Origin: Acidobacteriota bacterium
GTDB taxonomy: Bacteria > Acidobacteriota > Polarisedimenticolia > J045
NCBI GenBank assembly: GCA_017994815.1
Contig: JAGOJY010000017.1
Span: 1-64,000 of the forward strand
Length of the DNA stretch: 64,000 nucleotides
Reading direction: 5' to 3'
This document shows, in pieces, positions 8,234-16,725 of the stretch. Below the pieces are notes generated by a model. It did not search any database. It had not been told where the DNA came from and saw nothing but the letters and a program-made list of their open reading frames with translations. Position 1 is the first letter of the stretch; every line of letters begins with the position of its first letter. The position numbers were made by a program, and so were the translations under genes.

Positions 8234-8425
8234 CTAGGAGATGTAGCCGAGGCCCTTGAGCTTCTTCTCGATCTCTTCCTCGGAGTCCGCCTCTTCCAGC
8301 TTGGCGATCTCCTTTTCGAGGCAATGCGTGACGAATTCCTCGGGCGAGGAGTAGCCGGCCATCGCCGCGTATTTCGCCACCTTGTCCATCAGGTCCTTGT
8401 CGATCTTGATTTTCGTCGTCGCCAT
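8234..8425 (-). CDS. Small helical (ribbon-helix-helix-like) protein ending in LKGLGYIS
   Basis: The 63-residue protein begins MATTKIKIDKDLMDKVAKYA, a strand-helix arrangement like ribbon-helix-helix N-termini, followed by GYSSPEEFVTHCLEKEI. It then has a long acidic helix (about residues 45-57) and ends KLKGLGYIS. A strong GGAGG lies 4 bases before the ATG. It is the fifth gene after cysN's promoter series and lies 17 bp before the DUF106-like gene. It could be a DNA-binding regulator, but the LxxLGY tail shared with the sulfatase-like protein and CysD suggests a protein-interaction role instead. Confidence 0.75.
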   Translation of the reverse strand: MATTKIKIDKDLMDKVAKYAAMAGYSSPEEFVTHCLEKEIAKLEEADSEEEIEKKLKGLGYIS

Positions 8426-8483
8426 CGAACCTCCTCGTTCCGGAAAACTGTGCGCCGCGCCGGACCCGGTCCCGGTTCCCGGC

Positions 8484-10472
8484 TCAGAGGATCGGCTTGC
8501 CGATCACTTCCTTCGGGATCTCCGCGCCGAACTCGTCGAGGATCGTCGCCGTCAGGTCGTACAGCGCCGGCTTCTCCGACTTGATCGGCCGGTTGCACAT
8601 CAACACCCCGGGGATCAGGTCGGGGTCCATGCAGTGGTCCCCGCTCCACTTCTCCAGGTTGTCCTCGAACACCGGCTTCGGGATGCGCCCGAGCGGCGTG
8701 GCCCACGACGCGCGGTAGCCGCGGTTGTAGCCCATCACGATGTCCGGCGCCTCCGGCGCGTACGGCCCCTGGTAGGCCTCCGTCGCCGCGTAGGCCTTGG
8801 TGATCACCTGCTCGCCGGTCAGCGGGTCGACGATCTCCTGCAGCTTCGTGCACAGTTCGCGCACCAGCTCGGCGCGCTCGGCGCCCGCGTCGACGATCCC
8901 GTGTCCCTCGCGCCCGCGCAGGTTCACGTACAACCCGTTGATACCCAGCGCGTAGGCCTTGGTCCCGGACCAGTCCGTGTTGGAGTGGAACTCCGCGTCC
9001 TCCTGGCTGAAGGGGTTGCTGATGCGCAGGTACCCGTTTTCCATCAGCCAGGTGTTCAGGTTGAAGCAGCGGCGGAACGACGCGAACCCGTGGTCCGACA
9101 TCACCATGATGACCGTGTCCTTGTCCGCCTTATCCATCGTCAGCGCCAGGACGCGGTCCATTTCCTTGTAGATCATCTCGATCGAGCGCCCGAACTTCTC
9201 GGCCAGCACCGGGTCGTAGATCGGGTGCTTCGGATCGGTCAAGCGATAGAACATGTGCTGCCGCTGGTCGGTGCAGGAGAAGTAGTGGAACCACAGCCCG
9301 CCGTCGAAGCGGGCCAGCTCGTGCTCGAACAGCCGCACGCTCTCCTGCAGGTTGAAGTCGTCCTGCTCGAGGAACTCCTCCTCGTCCAGGACGCCGTGCT
9401 GCAGGGCGTTGGTGTCGGCCGGCAGCCCCTTGGTGAAGAACGGGCCGACGTCGTCGGCCAGCTCCCGCGAGTAATCGTCCGGCGTGCAGATCGGCAGCGC
9501 CGGCTCGGCGGGGTCGATGTGCACCGGCGAGACGTAGAGCTTGAACTCCGGCCGGACCTGCTTCAGGTAAAAGCGGCAGATCCCCGGAACGCTCTGGGTC
9601 GGGATCATCGGGAAGCGGACGTGCTTCCACGAACTCCACTCGCGCTCGTTGAGGATGAACTCGTCGTTGTCGATGACGATCTTCGCCACCGGGTGCTCGG
9701 GGTCGAGGAACACCTTGAACGGGATCGAGGAATTGACGCGTTTCTTGCGGAAGCTGTTGCGCGGCCCGGTGATCGCCGCCTCGACGACGTTGTCCACCAC
9801 GCGCACGAGCGTGATCTTCCCGCCGCCGACGTCCGCCCGCGCCGTCATCGGTTCGGTCGTGTAGAAGTTGTACTCGCCGTAGCCGCCGAGGACGATGTCA
9901 GGCGTCCCCATGCCCGAGATCGTCCGCTGGTTCGTCGCGGCCGGCGGGAAGTTGGACGGGATCTGGACCACGGTAGACGGGATGTCGTGGTCTTCGAGGA
10001 TCTGCCAGAACGCGCGCCCCTTGCGCAGCAGCTCGACCTTGCCGCCGGAGATCGGGATCACATAGTCGCCGATCTCGATCGTGCGCCCGCCGCCCTCGAC
10101 CTTCGACGTGGAAAGGTACGGGAAGTAGTCCTTGGGATTGCGGTGGATGAAGTCGTAGACGCCGTGGCCGCCGGGATTGGTCCCGGTGATGAAGTTCGAC
10201 CACGCGACGGGGCTCTGCGGCGGCAGCGCCGTGCCGAGACGGCTGATCCCGCCCTGCGCCCGCAACCGCGCGAAGGCCGGGAGCTTCCCCTGGCCGATCA
10301 GCGCGTTCAGCGTGTCGGGGTCGAGCCCGTCGAAGCCGAGGATGATCATCTTGCGGCCGGCGTCACGGCGCCCCGCGGCGCGGACGACGGTGAAGCTCTC
10401 CAGCCCCGCGGCCGCCATCGCGCCCGCGGCCAAGCCCAGCTTCAGAAAATCGCGCCGGTTACAACAGCTCAT
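8484..10472 (-). CDS. Alkaline-phosphatase-superfamily enzyme, Tat-exported (type I phosphodiesterase/nucleotide pyrophosphatase-like)
   Basis: The 662-residue protein has a Tat signal with NRRDFLKLGLAAGAMAAAG (residues 5-23). The catalytic domain follows, with ILGFDGLDPDTL (first metal Asp), QSPVAWSNFITG (Ser at the nucleophile position ten residues before the G), VMSDHGFASF (metal Asp-His) and WSGDHCMDPDLIPGV (metal His). This pattern is that of the two-metal NPP/alkaline-phosphatase superfamily, which acts on phosphate or sulfate esters. Tat export suggests it folds with its metals in the cytoplasm and works in the periplasm. It is the third of three paralogues in a row. GGAGG lies 9 bases before the ATG. 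Confidence 0.85.
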   Translation of the reverse strand: MSCCNRRDFLKLGLAAGAMAAAGLESFTVVRAAGRRDAGRKMIILGFDGLDPDTLNALIGQGKLPAFARLRAQGGISRLGTALPPQSPVAWSNFITGTNPGGHGVYDFIHRNPKDYFPYLSTSKVEGGGRTIEIGDYVIPISGGKVELLRKGRAFWQILEDHDIPSTVVQIPSNFPPAATNQRTISGMGTPDIVLGGYGEYNFYTTEPMTARADVGGGKITLVRVVDNVVEAAITGPRNSFRKKRVNSSIPFKVFLDPEHPVAKIVIDNDEFILNEREWSSWKHVRFPMIPTQSVPGICRFYLKQVRPEFKLYVSPVHIDPAEPALPICTPDDYSRELADDVGPFFTKGLPADTNALQHGVLDEEEFLEQDDFNLQESVRLFEHELARFDGGLWFHYFSCTDQRQHMFYRLTDPKHPIYDPVLAEKFGRSIEMIYKEMDRVLALTMDKADKDTVIMVMSDHGFASFRRCFNLNTWLMENGYLRISNPFSQEDAEFHSNTDWSGTKAYALGINGLYVNLRGREGHGIVDAGAERAELVRELCTKLQEIVDPLTGEQVITKAYAATEAYQGPYAPEAPDIVMGYNRGYRASWATPLGRIPKPVFEDNLEKWSGDHCMDPDLIPGVLMCNRPIKSEKPALYDLTATILDEFGAEIPKEVIGKPIL

Positions 10473-10494
10473 GCGCTACGACCTCCGTCGATGC

Positions 10495-12681
10495 TCAGTC
10501 TGTGGCGTGGCGGGCGCGCGCCGCGCGCCGCGGAGCCTCGCTCTTGCCGGCCCCCGCGGTCGCACCGACGACCGCGGGATCGAGCAGCGGCTTGCCATCC
10601 ATGTGCGGCGGGACCGCGACCCCGAACAGGTGCAGCGTCGAGGGCGCGATGTCCCAGATCTTCGGCTCGGTGCCCGCGAGGCTGTGATTGCAGAACACCA
10701 CACCGGGCACGGTGCGCGGATCGATGCAGTGGTCGCCGCTCCAACACTTGGTGTTGTCCTCGAAGACCTCGGACGTGATCACGCCCTTGACCGAGTCCCA
10801 CGAGGCCCGGTAACCCTCGTTGTAGCCGATCACGAGGTCCGGGCAGTTCTCCTTGTACGGGCCGGAGTAGCCCTTGATCTTCTCGCGGTCGAACGCCTCG
10901 TTGATCGCGACCTCGCCGTCGGCCGGGTCCTTCATCCCGCTGAGCTGGACCGCCATCTCGGTCTTCAGCGCCTCGGCCTCGCTCTTGCTGACGATCCCGT
11001 GCGCCTCGCGGCCCTTCTGGTTGATGAAGATCCCGGCCAGGCCCAGCGCGTAGGCCCGCGTCTTGGACCAGTCCACGTCGCGCAGCCACTCGGCCTTGCC
11101 GTCGGCCCCGTCCTTGAGCACGAGGTACCCGTGCTGCAGGAGCCACGTGTTCAGGTTGATCCCGCGCTTGAACTGCTTGAAGCCGTGATCCGACATGACG
11201 ATCAGGACGCTGTCGGGCCCGAGCTTTTCCAGCGTGCGGCCGACGGTCGCGTCCATCCGCTGGTACAGGTCCTCGACGACCGCGGCGCTCATCCGCGCCT
11301 GGCCGTTGCGCAGCGCGGGGTGCTTCGGGTCGAGGTAGCGGAAGAACATGTGCTGCAGGCTGTCGGTCGTCTCGAACACGCAGGCCACGACGCCGCGCCG
11401 GGTCTTGTCCAGCGCATTGAAGAACATCTTCTCCCACTCGGCGTGGTGCGCGTAGGCCAGGTCGAGGAACCCCTGCTCGTCCAGCGCGCCCTCGTTCAGC
11501 GCCCACGTGTCGTTGGCCAGCCCGAGCGTCACGTACGGACCGAACATCTTCGAGAGGTAGATCGCGTAGTAGAACGGGTGCGAGATCGGCAGCGCCGGCC
11601 GGTCGGGGTCGATGTTGAGCGGCGACATGTAGAGTTCGAAGTGCGGGCTGACCTGCGAGACGATCAGCCGGCAGATCGCGCGGACCTTGATCCCCATGCC
11701 GGGGCGGAAGGTCAGCCGGACCCACGGCGACATCTGCCCCTTCTTCAGCACCAGCTTCTGCCCGTCGAGGGCGATTTCGGCTTCGTCGGTCGCGGGCCGC
11801 AACGTCACCGCGAGCGGCAGCCGCATCTCGGGCGCGTCCTTGAGCATGGTGTTTTCCGGCCCCGAGACGTAGGTCGTGACCTTGCCGTCCTGCACCGTGA
11901 CGGGGATGAACACCCCGCCCTCGACCTGCTTGGCCTTGGCCGGGTCGGACGTGTAGAACGAGAACGTGCCTTGGCTGCCCTTGAGGTCCGGCGCGCACAT
12001 CCCCGACAACAGGTGCCCCTTGAACTTCTCCGGCGGGAACGTGATCGGCACCCGCAGCACGGTGCACAGGATTCCCTGATCGCCGAGGATCTTCCAGAAC
12101 GGGACGCTCTTGCGCATCCCGCGGATCTCCGGCTTGGAGAGCGGGATGTTGTACTTGCCGAGGGACAGCACGCGCTTGGGCTTGCCGATGTAAGCCGATG
12201 ACAGGTTCGGCAGGTAGTTGCGCGGGTCGCGACCGAGGAAGTCGAAGATGTTGTGCTTGGCCGGGTTCACGCCGGTCATGAACGAGGACCAGGCGACCGG
12301 CGAGATCGACGGCGTCGTCGTGCCGAGCCGCGCGTAGCCGCCCTTGGCCCGCAGGCTCGCGAGGTGCGGCAGCTTGCCCTCTTCCATGAAACGCTCGGCC
12401 AGGTTGGGGTCCATGCCGTCGAGCCCGAGCACGACCACCTTCTTGATCGGGGTCTTGCCGTACGCCTTGCGCCCGCGCAGCAGGCGGATCGCGAAGCGGA
12501 ACGGCCAGGCCAAGAGCGACAGCACCGCCGCCACGAACACCACGATCAGCACGAGGAACGACGAGAGGAAGGCGAATCCGGCGCCCGGCCCGACGTAGGC
12601 CTGGGCCTCGAGCCCGCCGCAGGCGAGGAGCGCGGCGAGGATCGCGGTCCGCAGAAGCCGCCGCCGCATGTCGCAGTTCAC
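10495..12681 (-). CDS. Membrane-anchored alkaline-phosphatase-superfamily enzyme
   Basis: The 728-residue protein begins with a signal-like segment ending LEAQAYVGPGAG, then a membrane helix (SFLVLIVVFVAAVLSLLAW) followed by positive residues (RLLRGRKAYGK). It then has the catalytic domain: VLGLDGMDPNLAERF, ISPVAWSSFMTG (nucleophile Ser), MSDHGFKQFKRG, and WSGDHCIDPRTVPGV. By the positive-inside rule the catalytic part may face the cytoplasm. I chose the GTG at 12681 because GGAGGG lies 6 bases upstream and its GTGA overlaps the previous stop by 4 bases; the ATG at 12669 has a poor ribosome site. The middle paralogue of three, it is closest to the Tat-exported one. Confidence 0.82.
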   Translation of the reverse strand: MNCDMRRRLLRTAILAALLACGGLEAQAYVGPGAGFAFLSSFLVLIVVFVAAVLSLLAWPFRFAIRLLRGRKAYGKTPIKKVVVLGLDGMDPNLAERFMEEGKLPHLASLRAKGGYARLGTTTPSISPVAWSSFMTGVNPAKHNIFDFLGRDPRNYLPNLSSAYIGKPKRVLSLGKYNIPLSKPEIRGMRKSVPFWKILGDQGILCTVLRVPITFPPEKFKGHLLSGMCAPDLKGSQGTFSFYTSDPAKAKQVEGGVFIPVTVQDGKVTTYVSGPENTMLKDAPEMRLPLAVTLRPATDEAEIALDGQKLVLKKGQMSPWVRLTFRPGMGIKVRAICRLIVSQVSPHFELYMSPLNIDPDRPALPISHPFYYAIYLSKMFGPYVTLGLANDTWALNEGALDEQGFLDLAYAHHAEWEKMFFNALDKTRRGVVACVFETTDSLQHMFFRYLDPKHPALRNGQARMSAAVVEDLYQRMDATVGRTLEKLGPDSVLIVMSDHGFKQFKRGINLNTWLLQHGYLVLKDGADGKAEWLRDVDWSKTRAYALGLAGIFINQKGREAHGIVSKSEAEALKTEMAVQLSGMKDPADGEVAINEAFDREKIKGYSGPYKENCPDLVIGYNEGYRASWDSVKGVITSEVFEDNTKCWSGDHCIDPRTVPGVVFCNHSLAGTEPKIWDIAPSTLHLFGVAVPPHMDGKPLLDPAVVGATAGAGKSEAPRRAARARHATD

Positions 12682-13964
12682 GCGACGCCCTCCAGCAGGA
12701 TCGGCGCGAGATCGTAGATCGTCAGCTCCGACCCGTGGTCGCGCATCGACCAGAAGAACGCGTCGTCCCAGGTGTGCATGCCGACCAGGTCGGTGCGCAC
12801 GAACAACTCCTTCTTGCCGACCGCGCCTTTCATGTCGAAGCCGTTGTGCGCCAGCACGACCAGGTCCGGCCCCTTGGGAATCAACGGGCCGGTGTAGATC
12901 TCCTCGCAGTCGAACACCTCGCGGACCACCGGCTTGCCGTCGCAGCGCAATTCGCGGACCGCGGCGGCGATCTCCTGCTTCAGCGACTTCTTGTCGGCCG
13001 GGGCGACGACCCCGCGCGGGTACTTGCCCTTCAGGTTGAGGTAGATCCGGTTCGGATCGAGCGCGAAGGCGCGCGTGCCGGGACCGATGTCGACCAGCTT
13101 CTCCGGCTCCGGCGAGTCGAACTTGAGGAACCCGGCCTGCTCCAGCCAGGTGTTCAGGTGCACCTCCTGTTCGATCGTCGTGAATCCGTGGTCGGAGAGC
13201 ATGAACAGCCCGTCCAGCCCGCCGTTCGCCTCGCCGAAGCGGTTCGCGACGTCGCCGACCAGCTGGTCCACCTTGCGGTAGTAGTCGCGGAACATCCCGT
13301 GCGCCGGGTGCGACTCGTCCTCGCCGGCCGGGTACAGGATGTGGTGCAGGCGGTCGGTGCCGGTGACGACGAACTCGAAATAGTCCCACTCCTGCGGCCA
13401 GAAGTAGTCGAAAGCGCGGCGACCGGAATCGAGCGTCTCGTCCAACTCGCGCCACAGCGCGGCCTTCTCCGCGCGCCCCTTCTGCATGTCCACGTCGATG
13501 CGGTAGCCCATCTTCTCCAGCGCCGCGAGGTGCGTCAGCGGATGCACCGCCCGCGCCAGCTCGATGGCGACGAACCCTGACACCAGCGCCCCCTCGATCT
13601 TGCGCGCCGGGTAGGTCGAGGGCTGGTTGATCACGATCGACTTGCGGCCGCGCTCGGCCAGCCGGTCCCAGATCGTGGGGATCTTGACGTCGTTGTAGTT
13701 CGGGAAGCGCACGCGGTACGAGCGGTCCTGCAGGTCGGTGAAGCCGAACACGCCGTGCTGCCCCGGGTTGGCGCCGGTCATGAAGCTGGTCCAGCTGACC
13801 GACGAGATCTCCGGCAGGCTGGCCTTCATCTGGTGCAGGTGTCCCTGCCCGATCAGCCGCGCCATGTTCGGCATCACGCCGCTTTGGGCCAGCCGCGAGA
13901 GCAGGCCCACCGGCACGCCGTCCAGACCGACCACGCAGACCCGACCGCCCCGTTTCGCCGCCAT
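12678..13964 (-). CDS. Alkaline-phosphatase-superfamily enzyme without export signal
   Basis: The 428-residue protein has the shortest form of the same fold as its two downstream paralogues. It starts directly with GGRVCVVGLDGVPVGLLSRL, carries ISSVSWTSFMTGANPGQHG (nucleophile Ser by alignment), the MLSDHGFTTIEQEVHLNTW metal motif, and a C-terminal VGMHTWDDAFFWSM segment in place of the SGDH motif. No signal peptide or membrane segment is visible, so it should be cytoplasmic. The ATG at 13964 lies 34 bases after the cysN stop. Type I phosphodiesterase activity is expected from the family; the substrate is unknown. Confidence 0.83.
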   Translation of the reverse strand: MAAKRGGRVCVVGLDGVPVGLLSRLAQSGVMPNMARLIGQGHLHQMKASLPEISSVSWTSFMTGANPGQHGVFGFTDLQDRSYRVRFPNYNDVKIPTIWDRLAERGRKSIVINQPSTYPARKIEGALVSGFVAIELARAVHPLTHLAALEKMGYRIDVDMQKGRAEKAALWRELDETLDSGRRAFDYFWPQEWDYFEFVVTGTDRLHHILYPAGEDESHPAHGMFRDYYRKVDQLVGDVANRFGEANGGLDGLFMLSDHGFTTIEQEVHLNTWLEQAGFLKFDSPEPEKLVDIGPGTRAFALDPNRIYLNLKGKYPRGVVAPADKKSLKQEIAAAVRELRCDGKPVVREVFDCEEIYTGPLIPKGPDLVVLAHNGFDMKGAVGKKELFVRTDLVGMHTWDDAFFWSMRDHGSELTIYDLAPILLEGVA

Positions 13965-13998
13965 CAGCCACCCATGAGCCGCCAATGGCGGCTCCGTG

Positions 13999-15231
13999 TC
14001 AGGAAACCGCGTGCGTGATGATCCCGCCCGCGACCACGTCGAGGTCGCGCACGAGCACGAACCTGCCGAGCTCCTGGATGTCGTTGAAGTTCTCCACCAC
14101 CACCGGGTCGCGCAGCGCGATCCGCATCTGGGCCACCTCGGTTTCGCGGACCTGGTCCGGGTGGTCGGAGATCGTCTGCAGCGTGGAGGAGTCGATCTTC
14201 TTCTCGATCTCGATTTCGACCGGCACTTCCTGCGTCGCGAGCCGGAACAGGAGCTGCTCGCCGGCCACGAACGGGCGCTTCGACATCCAGAACACGTTCG
14301 CGCGCAGGCTGGACGTGATGACCGGCCGCTGGTCGGGCGGGCAGGCGACCGCGCCGCGCTCGACGAACAGCGGGTCCTCGAGCGTGATGCCGATGCTCTC
14401 GCCGGCCTCGGCCTCGCTGCGGTCCTGCCACAGCATTTCGACCGAGCGCACGCGGCTCGCGCTCTCGTGCGGCAGGAACACCAGCTCGTCGCCGGTGCGG
14501 ATCTTGCCGGCCTCGATCCGGCCGACGAGGATCCGCTTGTCCTTGACCTTGTAGACGTCCTGCACCGGGAAACGCAGCGGCTGGGCAATCGCGGGTTCGC
14601 GCGGTTCGAAGGTGTCCAGCGCGTCCAGCACGGTCAGCCCTTCGTACCACGGCATGTGCTCGGATGGAATGGCGACGTTGTCGCCGTTGCTGGCCGAGAT
14701 CGGGATGACGTAGGTCGGCGTGATGCCGAGCGACGACAGGAAGCCGAGGACGTCCTGCCGGACCTCCTCGAAGCGCGCCTGCGCGTGGCCGACGAGGTCC
14801 ATCTTGTTGATCACGACGATGACCTGCGTCAGCCCCAGCATGCCGAGGATGTAGGCGTGGCGCCGGGTCTGCTCCCGCACGCCTTCCTGCGCGTCCACGA
14901 TCAGGATCGCCGCCTCGGCCTGCGAGGCGCCGGTCACCATGTTGCGGACGAACTCCTTGTGGCCGGGGGCGTCGATGATCACGTAGCGGCGCTTGCCGGT
15001 CTTGAAGAACGTCTGCGCGGTGTCGATCGTGATCCCCTGCGAGCGCTCTTCCTCGAGGTGGTCCATCACGAAGCCGAACTCCAGGTCCCGTCCGAGCTGC
15101 TCGCAGACCTTGCGGACCTCCTCGATTTTTTCTTCCGGCAGGCTGTCGGTGTCGTAGAACAAGCGCCCGATCAGGGTCGATTTCCCGTGATCCACGTGGC
15201 CGACGATGACGAACTTCAGGTGTTCCAGCAT
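13999..15231 (-). CDS. cysN: Sulfate adenylyltransferase GTPase subunit (CysN-like)
   Basis: This 410-residue EF-Tu-like GTPase has G1 GHVDHGKST (residues 11-19), DAPGHKEF (G3) and INKMDLV (G4), plus the CysN-type [16 protein letters not shown] switch region. With CysD it makes adenosine 5'-phosphosulfate from ATP and sulfate, the GTPase driving the reaction. No fused APS-kinase (CysC) domain is present, and the protein is shorter than classical CysN. The ATG at 15231 is chosen over an upstream in-frame ATG at 15321 because the family begins here. The gene is followed by three alkaline-phosphatase-fold genes and no sulfite-reduction genes. Confidence 0.88.
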   Translation of the reverse strand: MLEHLKFVIVGHVDHGKSTLIGRLFYDTDSLPEEKIEEVRKVCEQLGRDLEFGFVMDHLEEERSQGITIDTAQTFFKTGKRRYVIIDAPGHKEFVRNMVTGASQAEAAILIVDAQEGVREQTRRHAYILGMLGLTQVIVVINKMDLVGHAQARFEEVRQDVLGFLSSLGITPTYVIPISASNGDNVAIPSEHMPWYEGLTVLDALDTFEPREPAIAQPLRFPVQDVYKVKDKRILVGRIEAGKIRTGDELVFLPHESASRVRSVEMLWQDRSEAEAGESIGITLEDPLFVERGAVACPPDQRPVITSSLRANVFWMSKRPFVAGEQLLFRLATQEVPVEIEIEKKIDSSTLQTISDHPDQVRETEVAQMRIALRDPVVVENFNDIQELGRFVLVRDLDVVAGGIITHAVS

Positions 15232-15331
15232 GCCCCCGTCCTCGATTCCGCCCCGGCCGCCCGGGACGGCCCCTTGTCCCTCGTACCCTGCGTTTCCCCG
15301 CTCGCCACGGGTGCCGCGCAAGCCCGCGGCG

Positions 15332-16132
15332 TTACATGTACCCGAGGCTGCGCAGCTTCTGCATGATGTAGGCCGATTCCTTGTCCTGCGCGCGGCCGGC
15401 GCGCTCGGCGGTCGTCGTCGTGCGCAGCTCCTCGACCACCGCGGGGATCGTCGCCGCGTCGGACTCGACCGGCCCGCAGCAGCACTCGCAGCCGATCGAG
15501 CGGAAGCGCTTCCCCTCCTGGGCGAAGTACAGCGGCACGATCGGGATGTTCTCGCGCTGCACGTACTCCCAGATGTCGAGTTCCGTCCAGTGCAGCAGCG
15601 GGTGCACGCGGAGGTGATCTTCGTCCGACTGCTTGGACTTGTACTGGTCCCACAGCTCGGGCGGCTGGTTCTTGTAGTCCCACTGGAAGTCCTGGTTCCG
15701 CGGCGAGAACACGCGCTCCTTGGCGCGGATCCCGTGCTCGTCGCGCCGGATGCCGAGCAGGAGCGCCTTGAACTTGTGCCTGGAGATCGCCATCTTCAGC
15801 GCGTCGGTCTTGAGCGCGTTGCAGCAGGCGAGCTTGCCGATGGTGTTGTTCATCCCCGCCGCGAGCGCCTCCTCGTTGCGCGCGACGAGCAGGCGCAAGC
15901 CCCACTCGGCCGCCTTCTGGTCGCGGAACTCGTAAATCTCCTTGAACTTGTAGCTGGTGTCGATGTGGACGACCGGGAACGGGACCTGGTCGTAAAAGGC
16001 CTTGCGGACCAGCCACAGAAGGGTCGTCGAATCCTTGCCGATCGACCACAACATGGCGATGTCGCGGAACTGCTTGTAGGCCTCGCGGATGATGAAGATG
16101 CTCTTGCTCTCGAGCTCGTCAAGGTAGTTCAT
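15332..16132 (-). CDS. cysD: Sulfate adenylyltransferase small subunit (CysD-like)
   Basis: This 266-residue PP-loop ATP pyrophosphatase has SIGKDST at residues 30-36 and the CysD motifs [33 protein letters not shown] and [11 protein letters not shown]. It catalyses adenylyl transfer to sulfate together with CysN. The C-terminal part is unusual: [16 protein letters not shown] in place of the usual GCxPxTGAxES, and the protein ends LRSLGYM where typical CysD ends KKREGYF. It also lacks the insertion of classical CysD, so it may belong to a divergent subgroup. It heads a long operon behind the promoter at 16325-16353. Confidence 0.88.
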   Translation of the reverse strand: MNYLDELESKSIFIIREAYKQFRDIAMLWSIGKDSTTLLWLVRKAFYDQVPFPVVHIDTSYKFKEIYEFRDQKAAEWGLRLLVARNEEALAAGMNNTIGKLACCNALKTDALKMAISRHKFKALLLGIRRDEHGIRAKERVFSPRNQDFQWDYKNQPPELWDQYKSKQSDEDHLRVHPLLHWTELDIWEYVQRENIPIVPLYFAQEGKRFRSIGCECCCGPVESDAATIPAVVEELRTTTTAERAGRAQDKESAYIMQKLRSLGYM

Positions 16133-16318
16133 CGTGCCCTCGGCGGGCCGGCGCGCGGCCCGCGATATTCCGCTTTCGCCCCGGTTCCCGGAGTCTCCGA
16201 CCCATGCGCCGGCACCCGGGAGGTGCGGCGCCCGGTTCCGACCCGCGTTTGCCGGGCCCCCTCTTGCGCCCGGGAACACACGCGATGGTGCGGACCTATG
16301 TGACGGGAGTCCTTGGAA
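16133..16318 (-). promoter_or_regulatory. Long GC-rich leader of cysD with a stable hairpin
   Basis: About 186 bases lie between the predicted transcription start and the cysD ATG. They contain an extended hairpin at 16206-16231 (GCGCCG/CGGCGC outer stem, CACC/GGTG inner pairs) and no open reading frame worth calling. I looked for SAM and cobalamin riboswitch signatures and saw none. The leader could be a site of attenuation, but that is inference. Confidence 0.35.
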
Positions 16319-16324
16319 CGCCGA

Positions 16325-16353
16325 ACCTTACGACGCGTCCCGGGGAGCGTCAA
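16325..16353 (-). promoter_or_regulatory. Sigma70-type promoter of the cysD operon
   Basis: On the minus strand TTGACG (16353-16348) and TAAGGT (16330-16325) are separated by exactly 17 bases. It points toward cysD and lies just after the terminator of the structured RNA, so the cysD operon has its own promoter. Confidence 0.7.
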
Positions 16354-16415
16354 GCTAACGGGGAGTTTTGGCCGAACGCCCCCGCGCGGACCGTTCACGG
16401 CCGAACGGCCGCACC

Positions 16416-16444
16416 AAAAAACAACGCCGCGCGCGAGCGCGGCG
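16416..16444 (-). terminator. Intrinsic terminator of the structured RNA
   Basis: An 8-bp stem (CGCCGCGC/GCGCGGCG, arms 16425-16432 and 16437-16444) with a 4-base loop is followed on the minus strand by a run of six T within GTTGTTTTTTGG. This is the clearest Rho-independent terminator in the window. It ends the RNA at 16644 and any read-through from rdgB. Confidence 0.85.
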
Positions 16445-16644
16445 GTGTGCCCTGCAAAAGTGCCGAGGAGAACGTCGCAGGATCGGCCCTCTCCCGGGTG
16501 TGCGGTCGGCAGGGGGGGAGTGCGCCGACGGTTTGGTTGGGGTGCAGATCCCGGGCGAGTGGCCCCGATCCGACCCTACCTACGTTCTCCTCGACTTCCT
16601 CTGCTCCGCGGCGGGAGGGGTGCCCGCGGAGTCCCATGGCCTCG
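16416..16644 (-). ncRNA. Structured non-coding RNA of unknown family (6S-like candidate)
   Basis: About 229 bases between a strong promoter and an intrinsic terminator hold no convincing coding sequence but a large base-paired structure. A 5' hairpin has a perfect 8-bp stem (arms 16604-16611 and 16624-16631). Then a long rod is closed by a perfect 12-bp helix (16464-16475 with 16582-16593) and a second 7-bp helix (16480-16486 with 16565-16571). Inside are a CCCGGG helix with compensating pairs, a wide internal loop and a GTCGGC/GCCGAC tip. The rod with a wide bubble, the size, and a private promoter and terminator recall 6S RNA. I do not see the SRP GGAA-AGCAGC motif, RNase P core motifs or tmRNA ends. 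The family assignment is weak; an RNA gene is well supported. Confidence 0.72.
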
Positions 16645-16650
16645 GCGAGA

Positions 16651-16680
16651 ATTCTACGGTACGCGCCCCGGCGTTTTCAA
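16651..16680 (-). promoter_or_regulatory. Sigma70-type promoter of the structured RNA
   Basis: On the minus strand TTGAAA (16680-16675) and TAGAAT (16656-16651) are separated by 18 bases, placing the start near 16644. The -35 box begins 46 bp after the rdgB stop, so the RNA is transcribed independently of the operon upstream. Confidence 0.75.
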
Positions 16681-16725
16681 CGTCAAAAAGAGAACAGACC
16701 GCAAAAGCCACTGACGCAAACCGGT

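Noticed and set aside
16133..16318. SAM riboswitch in the cysD leader
   Set aside because: The hairpin present does not show the conserved SAM-I or SAM-II residues.
16416..16644. SRP RNA, RNase P RNA or tmRNA
   Set aside because: The GGAA-tetraloop AGCAGC motif, RNase P core motifs and tRNA-like ends are not seen.
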